From: JAJXWB01 sp046349215
GTDB lineage: Bacteria; Pseudomonadota; Alphaproteobacteria; Rhizobiales; Beijerinckiaceae
Direction of reading: 5' to 3'
Length of the DNA: 64,000 nucleotides
Assembly (NCBI GenBank): GCA_046349215.1
Contig: JAXMCV010000003.1
Coordinates: 1-64,000, forward strand
In this document: in pieces, positions 12,092-20,514 of the stretch
Position numbering within the stretch: position 1 is the first letter of the stretch
Layout of the letters: each line of letters begins with the position of its first letter
Notes under the pieces: model-generated
Databases searched by the model: none
What the model was told of the DNA's origin: nothing
Seen by the model: the letters and a program-made list of their open reading frames with translations, nothing else
Position numbers and translations under genes: made by a program

Positions 12092-12909
12092 GCGGCCTCA
12101 CGCAGGCGGCGCGCAAAGCCGTCCATGTAGGCGGCAAAACCTTCGGGCGTGCGCGCCATCGACGCGTAGCGCGCGACTTCGGCGCTGTCGACGCCGTATT
12201 CGCCCCACAGGCCCAGCGGCCACGCGCCCTGCGGCGCGACGGCGATCTTCGTCACGTAGAGCGCGGGCAGAACGCCGGCCGCACTGTCCTCGGTCTTGAG
12301 CAACGATTCTTCCGAAATGCGCTCGACCGTGACGATCGTCGCCTTCGAGGCCTGCGCCATCGTCACCAGTTCGCGGCGCCGTCCGATGCGCACGTTGCCG
12401 AAGCGGTCGGCTTCCGGCGCGTGGAAGATCGTCACGTCTGGCTGGATCGCCGGAACGACGATGATCGGGTCTTCCTCGTCCGCGAAGGGATTCTGGATCG
12501 TCTTCCAGTCCGTGCGGGTCTTGAGCAGATCGGAGCCGATGATGCCGCGGATCGGCAGGAAGGGAACGCCCTTCTGCGCGGCGATCAGGCCGGAATGGAC
12601 GGCCGGGCAGGTCGCGTCCATCAGCTTGAACGATCCCTTGCGCACGGCGTCCTGGAAGCGCGGCGCGCCGCCGGCTTCGCCGAGCGTCACCGCGCTCGTC
12701 TCCAGCGTTGCGACCAGGCCTTCGCCGATCAGCATGTCGCCCTGCATGCCCGTCACCGGCACGCAGACCACATGCAAATCCTTCGGCCGGTTGGCGATGA
12801 TGGCGGCGGTGGCGCTCATCGCCACGCCGCAATAATCGGCGGGCACGGCGAGCTTGCAGCCGGGCGTGACTTCGGCGGCCAGCTCCTCGAGCGAAACGAT
12901 CTCTCCCAT
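12088..12909 (-). CDS. CoA-transferase family subunit alpha (IpdA-like)
   Basis: This 273-residue protein is the first subunit of the pair and precedes the beta subunit with an ATGA overlap. The order, sizes and the segment GVPFLPIRGIIGSDLL match the IpdA type (compare LPFLPIRAGLGS in the mycobacterial protein, recalled from memory). The glycine motif of ordinary CoA-transferase alpha subunits is not obvious. The position where IpdA has the acidic DEG segment reads DATCP here, so the IpdA active-site Glu appears absent. The spacer upstream (12910-13138) contains a palindromic repeat but no gene. Function is assigned only at family level: CoA transfer or CoA-ester hydrolysis in acid catabolism. 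Confidence 0.8.
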   Translation of the reverse strand: MGEIVSLEELAAEVTPGCKLAVPADYCGVAMSATAAIIANRPKDLHVVCVPVTGMQGDMLIGEGLVATLETSAVTLGEAGGAPRFQDAVRKGSFKLMDATCPAVHSGLIAAQKGVPFLPIRGIIGSDLLKTRTDWKTIQNPFADEEDPIIVVPAIQPDVTIFHAPEADRFGNVRIGRRRELVTMAQASKATIVTVERISEESLLKTEDSAAGVLPALYVTKIAVAPQGAWPLGLWGEYGVDSAEVARYASMARTPEGFAAYMDGFARRLREAA

Positions 12910-13017
12910 GGGGCTTCTCCCTTTGCGGCGATGGTCTCGCTTGCGGGCAAGGCGGTCAAGCGCGCGCCGCGCACGCCTGTCATGTCGGCCAGGACGTCAA
13001 CCGCACATCTGAAGACT

Positions 13018-13112
13018 GTCATCCCGGCCGCAGCGAAGCGAAGGGCCGGGAGCCAGATTTCGTAAGATTTCGGCGCTGGTTCCCGGATCGGCCTTCGGCC
13101 GTCCGGGATGAC
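13018..13112. repeat. palindromic repeat of the GTCATCCCGG family
   Basis: The element begins GTCATCCCGGCCGCAGCGAA and ends GGCCGTCCGGGATGAC, so its outer 10 bases are an inverted repeat. Two internal GC-rich hairpins (AAGGGCCGGGAGC and CGGCCTTCGGCCG) sit inside. It lies between the CoA-transferase operon promoter side and the 3' end of the next minus-strand gene. This class is common in Bradyrhizobium-like genomes and differs from the repeats at 11210 and 29495. Confidence 0.75.
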
Positions 13113-13138
13113 CGTTTCCGTCCGCTGGCGGGCTGTGG

Positions 13139-13729
13139 TCAGCGTTCAGCGACGGGCCTGCCGGCCTTCTTCATTTCCACGCGCCGCAGCACGAAAACCT
13201 GGTGGATGTCGAGCACCAGTTCGGCGCCTTCCGGCGACTTGTCCTTCGCGCGCTTGCGGATGTGCAGGTCCTTCACCGGCAGGTGCTTCAGCTCGATCGA
13301 ATCGACGCATTCGAGCCCGTCGGGCCGGGCGGCGCGCGCCAGCGTCCAGTGATCCCACGGCGGCGCGAGGCCGACGACGGCCAGATGGCCGCCTTCCAGT
13401 TCCTGCGCCAGGGCGGCGAGATATTCGGCGGGCGTGTCGAAGTCGCGTCGCAGGAAGGGCTCGTTCCAGTCGAGGGCGAATTTGTACCGCTTGCGGGCGA
13501 AGGCGTCGGCGGCGTTCAGCATCCTGCGGATATGATGGACCTTGGTGCCGTCCCAGATGGCGCGCGGAAAGCGCTCCGGCACGGCCTCGATCAGCGCCCG
13601 CATGATGCGGTGCGCCTCGTTCTCGTCGTGGGTCAGCCCGCCGTCGTGCAGCAGGTCGAGAGCGTTGACGATGGCGTAGAGGCCGCACAGGCCGTCCAGA
13701 TGTCCCTGGCGAAAAGGCTCGGTTTCCAT
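13139..13729 (-). CDS. papain-like (C39-like) cysteine peptidase-fold protein
   Basis: This 196-residue protein shows DGLCGLYAIVNALDLL near residue 12. This is the Gly-x-Cys-Gly/small-x-x-x-x-x-Asn pattern of papain-like and C39-like peptidases, with Cys15 as the candidate nucleophile. DHWTLARAA near residue 125 gives a candidate catalytic His, and a following Asp (CVDSIELKHL) could complete the triad. There is no signal peptide, so it probably acts in the cytoplasm. It lies 25 nt downstream of infC on the same strand, the position where many bacteria have rpmI. The substrate is unknown; an inactive fold or a domain controlling another protein cannot be excluded. Confidence 0.55.
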   Translation of the reverse strand: METEPFRQGHLDGLCGLYAIVNALDLLHDGGLTHDENEAHRIMRALIEAVPERFPRAIWDGTKVHHIRRMLNAADAFARKRYKFALDWNEPFLRRDFDTPAEYLAALAQELEGGHLAVVGLAPPWDHWTLARAARPDGLECVDSIELKHLPVKDLHIRKRAKDKSPEGAELVLDIHQVFVLRRVEMKKAGRPVAER

Positions 13730-13754
13730 CAGCCGGCCCCGTGCGGAAAACGCC

Positions 13755-14294
13755 TCATCGCGGCGCGAGGATCATCACCATCTGGCGGCCTTCCATCGAA
13801 GGCTCGGCCTCGACCTTGGCCATGGTCGCCGTCTCGACCTTCACACGCTCGAGCAGGCGATAGCCGATGTCCTGATGCGCCATTTCGCGGCCACGGAACC
13901 GCAGGGTGATCTTGACCTTGTCGCCCTCGATGAAGAAGCGGCGGATCGCCTTCATCTTCACGTCGTAATCGTGATCGTCGATGCCCGGGCGCAGCTTGAT
14001 TTCCTTCACCTCGACGATCTTCTGGCGCTTGCGCGCCTCGGCGGCCTTCTTCTGTTCGTTGAAGCGGAACTTGCCGTAATCGAGGATCTTGCAGACCGGC
14101 GGGGTGGCGTTCGGGACGATTTCGACCAGATCGAGACCGGCTTCCTCAGCCAGTTGCAGCGCCTCGGAGATGTCGGTCTGTCCCCGGTTCTGGCCCTCTG
14201 CGTCGATGAGCTGGACGGTCGGAACGCGAATTTCGCGGTTGGTGCGCGGCCCGCCCTTCTCCGGGGTCGGCGGCGCTTTCATGGGACGACGAAT
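13755..14294 (-). CDS. infC: translation initiation factor IF-3, ATT start codon
   Basis: This 179-residue protein binds the 30S subunit and checks initiator tRNA and start codon choice. The N-domain has NREIRVPTVQLIDAEGQNRG and the C-domain has VKEIKLRPGIDDHDYDVK, KVKITLRFRGREM and the ending MVMILAPR. I start it at 14294 with the rare codon ATT (ATT CGT CGT CCC ATG). GGAG lies 8 nt upstream, the length then equals the family norm, and ATT is the known autoregulatory start of IF-3 genes. A start at the internal ATG would shorten the protein, and an upstream ATG adds 26 family-unlike residues. rpmI and rplT, often next to infC, are not here. Confidence 0.95.
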   Translation of the reverse strand: MRRPMKAPPTPEKGGPRTNREIRVPTVQLIDAEGQNRGQTDISEALQLAEEAGLDLVEIVPNATPPVCKILDYGKFRFNEQKKAAEARKRQKIVEVKEIKLRPGIDDHDYDVKMKAIRRFFIEGDKVKITLRFRGREMAHQDIGYRLLERVKVETATMAKVEAEPSMEGRQMVMILAPR

Positions 14295-14409
14295 GGTGTT
14301 TGCTCCGTTGCTGTTGCGACGATCGTTCGATTTTTCGGCCGGAAAGAGGGTCCCGGACCGTGCATATGACAAGTCGCCCGGCGGTTCTCACCGTCGGCCG
14401 TCGGGCGCA

Positions 14410-14438
14410 AAGATCGTTGCTGCAGGTCCTTAAGTCAA
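14410..14438 (-). promoter_or_regulatory. possible sigma-70-type promoter for infC
   Basis: On the minus strand TTGACT (14438-14433) is followed after 17 bases by GATCTT (14415-14410). The -35 box is near consensus and the spacing is right, but the -10 box is weak. It overlaps the last codons of the upstream glycosyltransferase gene and would give infC a leader of roughly 110 nt. This is a sequence-only guess. Confidence 0.3.
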
Positions 14439-15646
14439 CCGGTCGGGTTCTGTTCGAGCAGGTTTTCATAGACCCGGAGGGTCGCCTCGCACATGCGCTC
14501 GACCGAAAAAAGCTCGGCCGCCCGCCGCCGCGCGCGCAGCGCGAGGGCGTCCCGCGCCGCGGCATTGAGATCGAGCGCCTCCGCTATGCTGTCGGCCAGG
14601 GCCTGCGGGTCGTCCGGGGGGACGAGCCAGCCGGTTCGCTGACCGGGCGGGCATTCCGGCGGGGCATGGATCGTCTCGGACGACGCGCCGAGGTCGGACG
14701 CGACGACCGGCGCGCCCATGGCCTGCCCCTCGACGGCGATCCGGCCGAACGCCTCCGGTTCGATGGCCGGAGCGACCACGCAGGCCGCCGAAAGCAGGGC
14801 GGCAGGCATGTCCTCGCAATGGCCGACCCGCTTCACCAGTCCCGACACACCCGCCGATTCGGCGAACCGGTCCAGTTCCCTGGGATAGGCGTCGCGCTCT
14901 TCCTCGCCGGCAAGGACGAAGGTCAGGTCGCCTCGCCCGGAATCCGCGAGAATGCGTGCGGCGCGGATCAGCACACGATGGCCCTTGCGGCGGGCGAGCC
15001 GCGCCGGCATCAGCACGATGCGCTGGTCGGGCGGCGCGCCCCATTTCTCGCGCAATGCGCGCACGCGGTCCGGCGACACCGCCTGCGGATCGAACAGGCG
15101 CAGGTCGACGCCGCGATGGATGGTGGCGATGCGGCCGGCGGCGAACGGATAGCGCTCGACGATATGGCGCGCGGTGAACAGCGAATTGGCGATCACGCAA
15201 TCGCCCATCGCCATGACGGAATTGTAGCGCGACTTGATGGCGGAGCGGGCGGAATAGACGCCGTGGTAGGTGGTGACGAAGGGAATGCCGCGCTTCTGCG
15301 CGGCGGCGCGCGCCGACCAGGCGGGCGCCCGCGAGCGGGCGTGAACGATGTCGACGCCCTCGCGCGCAATGAGCGCGGCGAGCTTGCGCGCGTTGCCGGC
15401 CATAGCCACGGGATTCTTGGTCGCTGCGGGAAAACGATGGAATTCGCCGCCGAGCGCCTGCAATTCGCCGACGAGGCGACCGCCTTCGGTCGCCACGAGG
15501 GCGCGGGCGCCGGCCTGCACCAGCGCCTGGACGATCTCCAGCGTCGTGCGCTCCGCGCCGCCGGAATCGAGTCTCGGGATGATCTGCAGGACCGTTCGAC
15601 CGGCGATCGGGCGTTCGGCCTGGAAAACGCGCACTGAACTGGGCAT
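14435..15646 (-). CDS. GT4-family glycosyltransferase
   Basis: This 403-residue protein has the GT-B fold of family GT4. The N-terminal half has QIIPRLDSGGAERTTLEI and HARSRAPAWSAR. The C-terminal half has IHRGVDLRLFDP, LMPARLARRKGHRVLIRAA and the sugar-nucleotide site EAFGRIAVEGQAMGAPVVASDLGASSETI, including the EX7E-type glutamates. It probably moves a hexose from a nucleotide sugar or UDP-GlcNAc-like donor to a lipid or polysaccharide acceptor on the cytoplasmic face. No other polysaccharide genes adjoin it, so the acceptor is unknown. It lies 140 nt upstream of infC on the same strand and is divergent from the hydrolase at 15721. Confidence 0.85.
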   Translation of the reverse strand: MPSSVRVFQAERPIAGRTVLQIIPRLDSGGAERTTLEIVQALVQAGARALVATEGGRLVGELQALGGEFHRFPAATKNPVAMAGNARKLAALIAREGVDIVHARSRAPAWSARAAAQKRGIPFVTTYHGVYSARSAIKSRYNSVMAMGDCVIANSLFTARHIVERYPFAAGRIATIHRGVDLRLFDPQAVSPDRVRALREKWGAPPDQRIVLMPARLARRKGHRVLIRAARILADSGRGDLTFVLAGEEERDAYPRELDRFAESAGVSGLVKRVGHCEDMPAALLSAACVVAPAIEPEAFGRIAVEGQAMGAPVVASDLGASSETIHAPPECPPGQRTGWLVPPDDPQALADSIAEALDLNAAARDALALRARRRAAELFSVERMCEATLRVYENLLEQNPTG

Positions 15647-15720
15647 CGCCTATTTTATGTATTCCAACGTGGTTTACGCTCGCTTACTCAGGTTAACGAT
15701 CGTCGTGCGCGGAGAGGAAA

Positions 15721-16533
15721 ATGAACGCTGACGGAGTGGAAATTTCGGCCGACCGTCCGGCGCTGCGCATGAAGGTCGGCGAAGGCGCAGATGCCCGCGA
15801 CATCGCGTTTCGAAGGGTCGCGGCGCGCAGCCAAGGCGCTGAACGGCCGGGAATCGTCTGGCTCGGCGGCTTCAAGTCGGACATGACCGGCACAAAGGCG
15901 GTGGCGCTCGAACAGCACGCGATCGCGACGGGCCGCGCCTTCCTGCGGTTCGACTATTCCGGGCACGGCGAATCAGGCGGGGATTTCGAGCGGGGCACGA
16001 TCAGCCGCTGGCTCGAGGAGAGCCTGGCCGTGATCCGCGCCGAGACCGCGGGGCCGCAGGTGCTGGTCGGTTCCTCGATGGGCGGCTGGATCGCCCTCCT
16101 CGTCGCCCGGGCGCTGGCGGCGGCCGGCGAGGAGAACCGGATCGCCGGCATGGTCCTGATCGCCCCCGCGGTCGATTTCACGCAGGCGCTGATGTGGCCC
16201 AACCTGAGCGACGACGCCCGCCGGCAGATCGAGACGACGGGCCGCTGGCTGCGGCCCTCGCAATATTCCCCCGAGCCTTACCCCATCACCAAGGCTTTGA
16301 TTGAAGACGGAAAAAACCACCTTTTGTTCGACACGCCGATCCGGACCTACGGCCCCGCGCACGTGCTGCAGGGGATGCTCGACCCCGACGTGCCCTGGCG
16401 CCATGCGCTGGCGCTCGTCGAGCATCTCGCCGACGATCCGGCAGTTCTCACCTTCGTCCGCGACGGCGACCACAGACTTTCGCGCGACGAGGACATCGCC
16501 CGGCTGGTTTCGGCGGTCGATGCTGTGGCCTGA
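15721..16533 (+). CDS. alpha/beta hydrolase
   Basis: This 270-residue protein has the alpha/beta-hydrolase core. It shows the oxyanion region WLGGFKSDMTGTKA, then FDYSGHGESGG, the nucleophile elbow GSSMGG (Ser near residue 119) and a C-terminal His in DGDHRLS. The WLGGFKSDM start is typical of the ABHD10/acyl-protein-thioesterase-like group common in alphaproteobacteria, so a thioesterase or carboxylesterase role is likely. There is no signal peptide. GGAAA-type purines precede the ATG (AGAGGAAAATG). It is divergent from the glycosyltransferase. Confidence 0.8.
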   Translation: MNADGVEISADRPALRMKVGEGADARDIAFRRVAARSQGAERPGIVWLGGFKSDMTGTKAVALEQHAIATGRAFLRFDYSGHGESGGDFERGTISRWLEESLAVIRAETAGPQVLVGSSMGGWIALLVARALAAAGEENRIAGMVLIAPAVDFTQALMWPNLSDDARRQIETTGRWLRPSQYSPEPYPITKALIEDGKNHLLFDTPIRTYGPAHVLQGMLDPDVPWRHALALVEHLADDPAVLTFVRDGDHRLSRDEDIARLVSAVDAVA

Positions 16534-16651
16534 ATGCCGCGCCGGTAAACAAATCGTAAAGTTTCACGCGACATGCTCTTGCGCACAGCCGCGACGCGTG
16601 GCGGATATTACTGTGGCGGCCAAGCTCAATTCGGGAACCGGGTGGAAATTG

Positions 16652-17839
16652 ATGAAGAGGTGGAGCCACGCAGCCTCCGTCCCGCTGCTCGCCGCAACGG
16701 CGCTCGCCTTCGGCGTGCTCGCCGACAGCGCGCCCGCCCAGGCGGGTTTCTGGGACATTTTCAGCGGACGGAGCGCAGCGGCGCCCCCGCCGAAGCCCGA
16801 AAAGCAGCGCGTCGCGCGCCGGTCCGCGACCACGCCAGAGCCGGAAGCGCGCGCCAGCCTCAAGAAGCCGGACGCGCCGCGCCTGCTGCCGGCCTCCGCG
16901 AACGGGCCGATCACCATCGTCGTGTCGACCGATCGCCAGCACCTGACCGTCTACGACGGCGACAGGGCGGTCGCCGAGACGGTGATCTCGACCGGCGTGC
17001 CGGGTCATTCGACGCCGCACGGCGTTTTCAGCGTCATCGAGAAGCAGGTGTTCCACCGCTCGACCATCTATTCCGGCGCGCCGATGCCCTACATGCAGCG
17101 CCTGACCTGGTCCGGCATCGCCATGCACGAGGGCCATGTGACGGGCCGACCGGCCTCGCACGGTTGCGTGCGCCTGCCCGCCGCCTTCGCAAAGGAATTG
17201 TTCCGCTACACCAAGCGCGGCGCGCGCGTCGTGATCGCGCGCGAGGACGTGAAGCCATCCTCGGTCGCGCAGGTCGCCCATTTCGCGCCGCCGGCCGAGC
17301 GGCGCTTCGTGATGGGCGAACAGGCCGACGCCGGCCGCATGAACGGCGAGATCGCCATGCCCGACCAGACGATCGGCGCGTTCAAGCCGCGCACGCAGGT
17401 CGACGCCGTCGGCGCCGCGCCGATCACCGCGCTGGTCAGCCGGCGCACCGGCATGATGTATGTGCGCCGCGCCTTCGCGCCGATCTATGAAGTTCCCGTG
17501 ACGATCGACCAGCCGAACCAGCCGATCGGCGCGCATGTCTACGTGGCGCGCAAGGCCGACGACCAGCGTCTCGCCTGGACGACCGTCAGCGTCGCCGGCG
17601 CAGTGCGCGAGGCGCACAATACGTCGGGCGGCGCCGGGTCGACGAAGAGCGACGAGCGTCAGACGATCGCCCTGCCCTCCTCGGCGAGCGAGGCGCTGAA
17701 GCGGGTTCACCTGCCGCCGGGCGCCGAACAGCGGCTGAACCAGCTTTTGTCGCAGGGTGCGACGCTCATCATCTCGGACGAGGACGGCCGGCTGAGGGAA
17801 TCCCAGTCCGGCACCAATTTCATCGCCATCGTCAACTGA
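16652..17839 (+). CDS. L,D-transpeptidase (ErfK/YbiS/YkuD family)
   Basis: This 395-residue exported protein has an N-terminal signal peptide ending near APAQA. A proline- and lysine-rich linker precedes a YkuD domain at about 85-200. The domain holds the catalytic motif in GIAMHEGHVTG...ASHGCVRLP, with Cys as nucleophile and two His residues. It would form 3-3 cross-links in peptidoglycan or attach proteins to it. The C-terminal 200 residues are a second region seen in Hyphomicrobiales homologues, without a motif I can name. I start it at 16652 because the upstream extension is out of character and has no signal peptide. It converges on the first LivK-like gene. Confidence 0.88.
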   Translation: MKRWSHAASVPLLAATALAFGVLADSAPAQAGFWDIFSGRSAAAPPPKPEKQRVARRSATTPEPEARASLKKPDAPRLLPASANGPITIVVSTDRQHLTVYDGDRAVAETVISTGVPGHSTPHGVFSVIEKQVFHRSTIYSGAPMPYMQRLTWSGIAMHEGHVTGRPASHGCVRLPAAFAKELFRYTKRGARVVIAREDVKPSSVAQVAHFAPPAERRFVMGEQADAGRMNGEIAMPDQTIGAFKPRTQVDAVGAAPITALVSRRTGMMYVRRAFAPIYEVPVTIDQPNQPIGAHVYVARKADDQRLAWTTVSVAGAVREAHNTSGGAGSTKSDERQTIALPSSASEALKRVHLPPGAEQRLNQLLSQGATLIISDEDGRLRESQSGTNFIAIVN

Positions 17840-17875
17840 CGGCGTCGCGCGGGCGCGAATGGGGCGGCCGCGCGG

Positions 17876-19087
17876 TCAGCGCGCCGCCTGTTTCTGCGCG
17901 CCGGCCTCGATCACGGCGCCGACCGGCTCCCAGGTCTTGCCGTCGAAACGCGAGATCTGGAGCTTGTCGAACAGCGAGAAATTGTCGGGCGTACTGGAGA
18001 GCGTGACGCCCGGGAGCGCCAGAGGCAGTTGCACGTCCTTGAGATTGCTGACGACTTTCATCAGGTTCTCGCGCGTGAGATTGTCGCCGCACTTGCGCAG
18101 GACGTATTCGGTCAGCCAGGCCGAGTTGTAGCCGGTGGTGTTGGAGCCGTCGTTCGGGTCGGCGTTGTTGTTCCACTCCTTCATGAAGGCCATGTATTCC
18201 TGCACGTCCTTGTCGTTGTCCCAGCGCGGGTCGGCGGGAATCTTGCTGGAAATTGCTGTGACAAGACCGACAGCGTTTTCGACGCCGGCCGGCTGAAGCA
18301 CCGTCTTGATGGAGCTTGCGACGGCGACGATGTAGTGCAGCGGTTTCCAGTTGAGTTCGGCGGCCTTGCGGATCGCCTGGGCCGCGAACTTCGGCGTCGT
18401 CATGTTGAAGAAGATATCCGCGCCCGAGGACCGCAGCGCCACCATCTGCGAATCCACCGTGGGGTCGCTGGTTTCGTAGGTCACTTCCTTGACGATCATG
18501 GAGACCTTGTCGCCGAGTCCTTCCTTGAAGCCGCGCACGTAGTCGCGGCCGGCGTCGTCGTTCTGCGAGAGGATGGCGATCTTGCCGTTGGGCCGTTCCT
18601 TGAGGACGTATTTGGCGGCGACGCGACCTTCCATCGTGTAGGAGGGATAGAGCGCCATCGTGTAGGGGAAATTCTTCGGGTCGTTCCACTTGTCGGCGCC
18701 GGTCGACAGGAAGAGATGCGGCACCTTCTTCTGGTTCATGTACTTGTGGATCGCCGTATTGGTCGCCGTGCCGAGCGAGCCGAAATTGGCGAAGATCTCG
18801 TCCTGCTCGACCAGCTTGCGCGTCTGTTCGACCGTCTTCGGCGGCGAATAGGCGTCGTCGTATGAAAGGAAGTTGATCTTGCGGCCGTTCAGCCCGCCTT
18901 TCGCATTGAGGCGATTGTAATAGGACGTCTCGGTGCGCCCGGCCGCGCCATAGGCGGAAGCAGGCCCGCTGTAGGGCATGGTCTGGCCGATCTTGATTTC
19001 CGTCGCCGTTATACCGGTTTCGGCGCTTGCGCCTGAAATGGCGGCAAGGCCTATCGTCGCCGCAACGGCGAGACCGAATTTGGACAT
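17876..19087 (-). CDS. LivK-like ABC substrate-binding protein, copy 1
   Basis: This 403-residue periplasmic protein has a Sec signal peptide (MSKFGLAVAATIGLAAISGASA). It has the type I periplasmic-binding fold of branched-chain amino acid/amide receptors: IKIGQTMPYSGPASAYG, FLSYDDAYSPPKTVEQTRKL, FLSTGADKWNDPKNFP. It is the last of three adjacent paralogues. In alphaproteobacteria such receptors often bind aromatic or aliphatic acids rather than amino acids, and the neighbouring CoA-ester genes make that likely here. No permease or ATPase gene is in the window. It converges with the L,D-transpeptidase. Confidence 0.9.
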   Translation of the reverse strand: MSKFGLAVAATIGLAAISGASAETGITATEIKIGQTMPYSGPASAYGAAGRTETSYYNRLNAKGGLNGRKINFLSYDDAYSPPKTVEQTRKLVEQDEIFANFGSLGTATNTAIHKYMNQKKVPHLFLSTGADKWNDPKNFPYTMALYPSYTMEGRVAAKYVLKERPNGKIAILSQNDDAGRDYVRGFKEGLGDKVSMIVKEVTYETSDPTVDSQMVALRSSGADIFFNMTTPKFAAQAIRKAAELNWKPLHYIVAVASSIKTVLQPAGVENAVGLVTAISSKIPADPRWDNDKDVQEYMAFMKEWNNNADPNDGSNTTGYNSAWLTEYVLRKCGDNLTRENLMKVVSNLKDVQLPLALPGVTLSSTPDNFSLFDKLQISRFDGKTWEPVGAVIEAGAQKQAAR

Positions 19088-19220
19088 GGCTTCCTCCCTC
19101 GCGCGCTTCTGGCGAGCGCTGCGAGCGCATTTGGCGCGGAGGAAAAGGAATCCGTCAATGCGCAGCGCACAACGAAGGCCGGCGTCGCCACCGGCCCTCG
19201 TTTGCGTACTTGCGCCGATC

Positions 19221-20429
19221 TTACTTCGCCTTCGGCGGATCGGCGGACATGACGGGGCCGATCGGCTCCCAGGTCTTGCCGTCGAAGCGCGAGATCTGCA
19301 GCTTGTCGTACCCCGCGTAATCGTCCGGCGTGATGGTGACTGTCACGCCGGGAAGGCCGAGCGGGAGTTGCTCGTCCTTGATGGAAGCGACGACCTTCAT
19401 GATATTCTCGCGCGACAGGTCATTGCCGGCGCGCTCCAGCACCTTCACGGTCAGCCAGGCCGAACCATAGCCGATGGCGACGCTGCCGTCGTTCGGTTCC
19501 GAACCCGGGCTCCATTCCCTAAGGAAGGCCAGATAGTCCTTCATGTCCTGCGCGTTGTCCCAGCGCGGGTCGGACGGCAGCTTGAACGCCAGCGCGCTGA
19601 TCAGGCCCTTTGCGTTGTCCAGACCGGCCGGCTCGAGCGCCGTCTTGATGTGGCTCGACACGCTGACGATATAGAACAGCGGCTTCCAGCCGATTTCGGC
19701 GGATTTCTTGATCGCCATGGCGCCGAATTTCGGCACGGTGATGCAGAAGAACGTATCGGCGCCCGAATTCTTCAGCGTGATCATCTGCGAGTCGAGCGTC
19801 GGGTCGCCGACCTCATAAGGGACTTCCTTGACGATCATGGACGCGGCCTTGTCGCCGAGGCCGGCCTTCAAACCTTTCAGATAGTCCTTGCCGAAATCGT
19901 CGTTCTGGAAAAGCACGCCGATCTTCGCGTCGGGCTTCGTCTGCAGGATGTAATGCGCGCCAACCTTCGCCTCCATCGTGTAGGAGGGGTAGAGCGGCAC
20001 GGTCCACGGAAAGTTCTTCGGATCATTCCACCGGTCCGCGCCGGTGGAGATGAACAGGTGCGGGACCTTCTTCTGGTTCATGTATTTGTGGATCGCCGAA
20101 TTGGTCGGCGTGCCGAGCTGGCCGAAGGTTCCGAGCACTTCGTCCTGCTCGACGAGCTTGCGCGTCTGCTCGACCGTCTTCGGCGGGCTGTAGCCGTCGT
20201 CGTAACTCAGGAAGTTGATCTTGCGCCCGTTCACGCCGCCTTTCGCATTGATCATGTTGTAATAGGCCGACTGAACCTTGCCCTGCGCGGAATAGCCGGA
20301 CGCCGGCCCGCTGTAGGGCATGGTCTGGCCGATCTTGATTTCCCTCGCCGTCACACCCGGCGAATTCTGCGCAAGCGCCGACGCGCCGAGCGCCAAAAGC
20401 GCTGCAACCGCACTTATCGTCGTCTTCAT
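19221..20429 (-). CDS. LivK-like ABC substrate-binding protein, copy 2
   Basis: This 402-residue periplasmic receptor has a signal peptide MKTTISAVAALLALGASALAQ. It aligns along its whole length with the copies at 17876 and 20515, sharing TMPYSGPAS, NFLSYDDGYSPPKTVEQTRK and the C-terminal DKLQISRFDGKTWEPIGPV. The start at 20429 is set by the signal peptide and an AGAGAGGCAAGA ribosome site just upstream; an earlier in-frame Met would add about 84 unrelated residues. Differences from copy 1 concentrate in the middle, around the binding cleft, so the three may take different ligands. Confidence 0.9.
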   Translation of the reverse strand: MKTTISAVAALLALGASALAQNSPGVTAREIKIGQTMPYSGPASGYSAQGKVQSAYYNMINAKGGVNGRKINFLSYDDGYSPPKTVEQTRKLVEQDEVLGTFGQLGTPTNSAIHKYMNQKKVPHLFISTGADRWNDPKNFPWTVPLYPSYTMEAKVGAHYILQTKPDAKIGVLFQNDDFGKDYLKGLKAGLGDKAASMIVKEVPYEVGDPTLDSQMITLKNSGADTFFCITVPKFGAMAIKKSAEIGWKPLFYIVSVSSHIKTALEPAGLDNAKGLISALAFKLPSDPRWDNAQDMKDYLAFLREWSPGSEPNDGSVAIGYGSAWLTVKVLERAGNDLSRENIMKVVASIKDEQLPLGLPGVTVTITPDDYAGYDKLQISRFDGKTWEPIGPVMSADPPKAK

Positions 20430-20514
20430 TCTTGCCTCTCTCTTTTGTCTTATTGTTCTTGATCGAGACCGGCGCGCGGCCGGCCTCGTCGATGACGTCG
20501 CACGCCTGCGCCGC

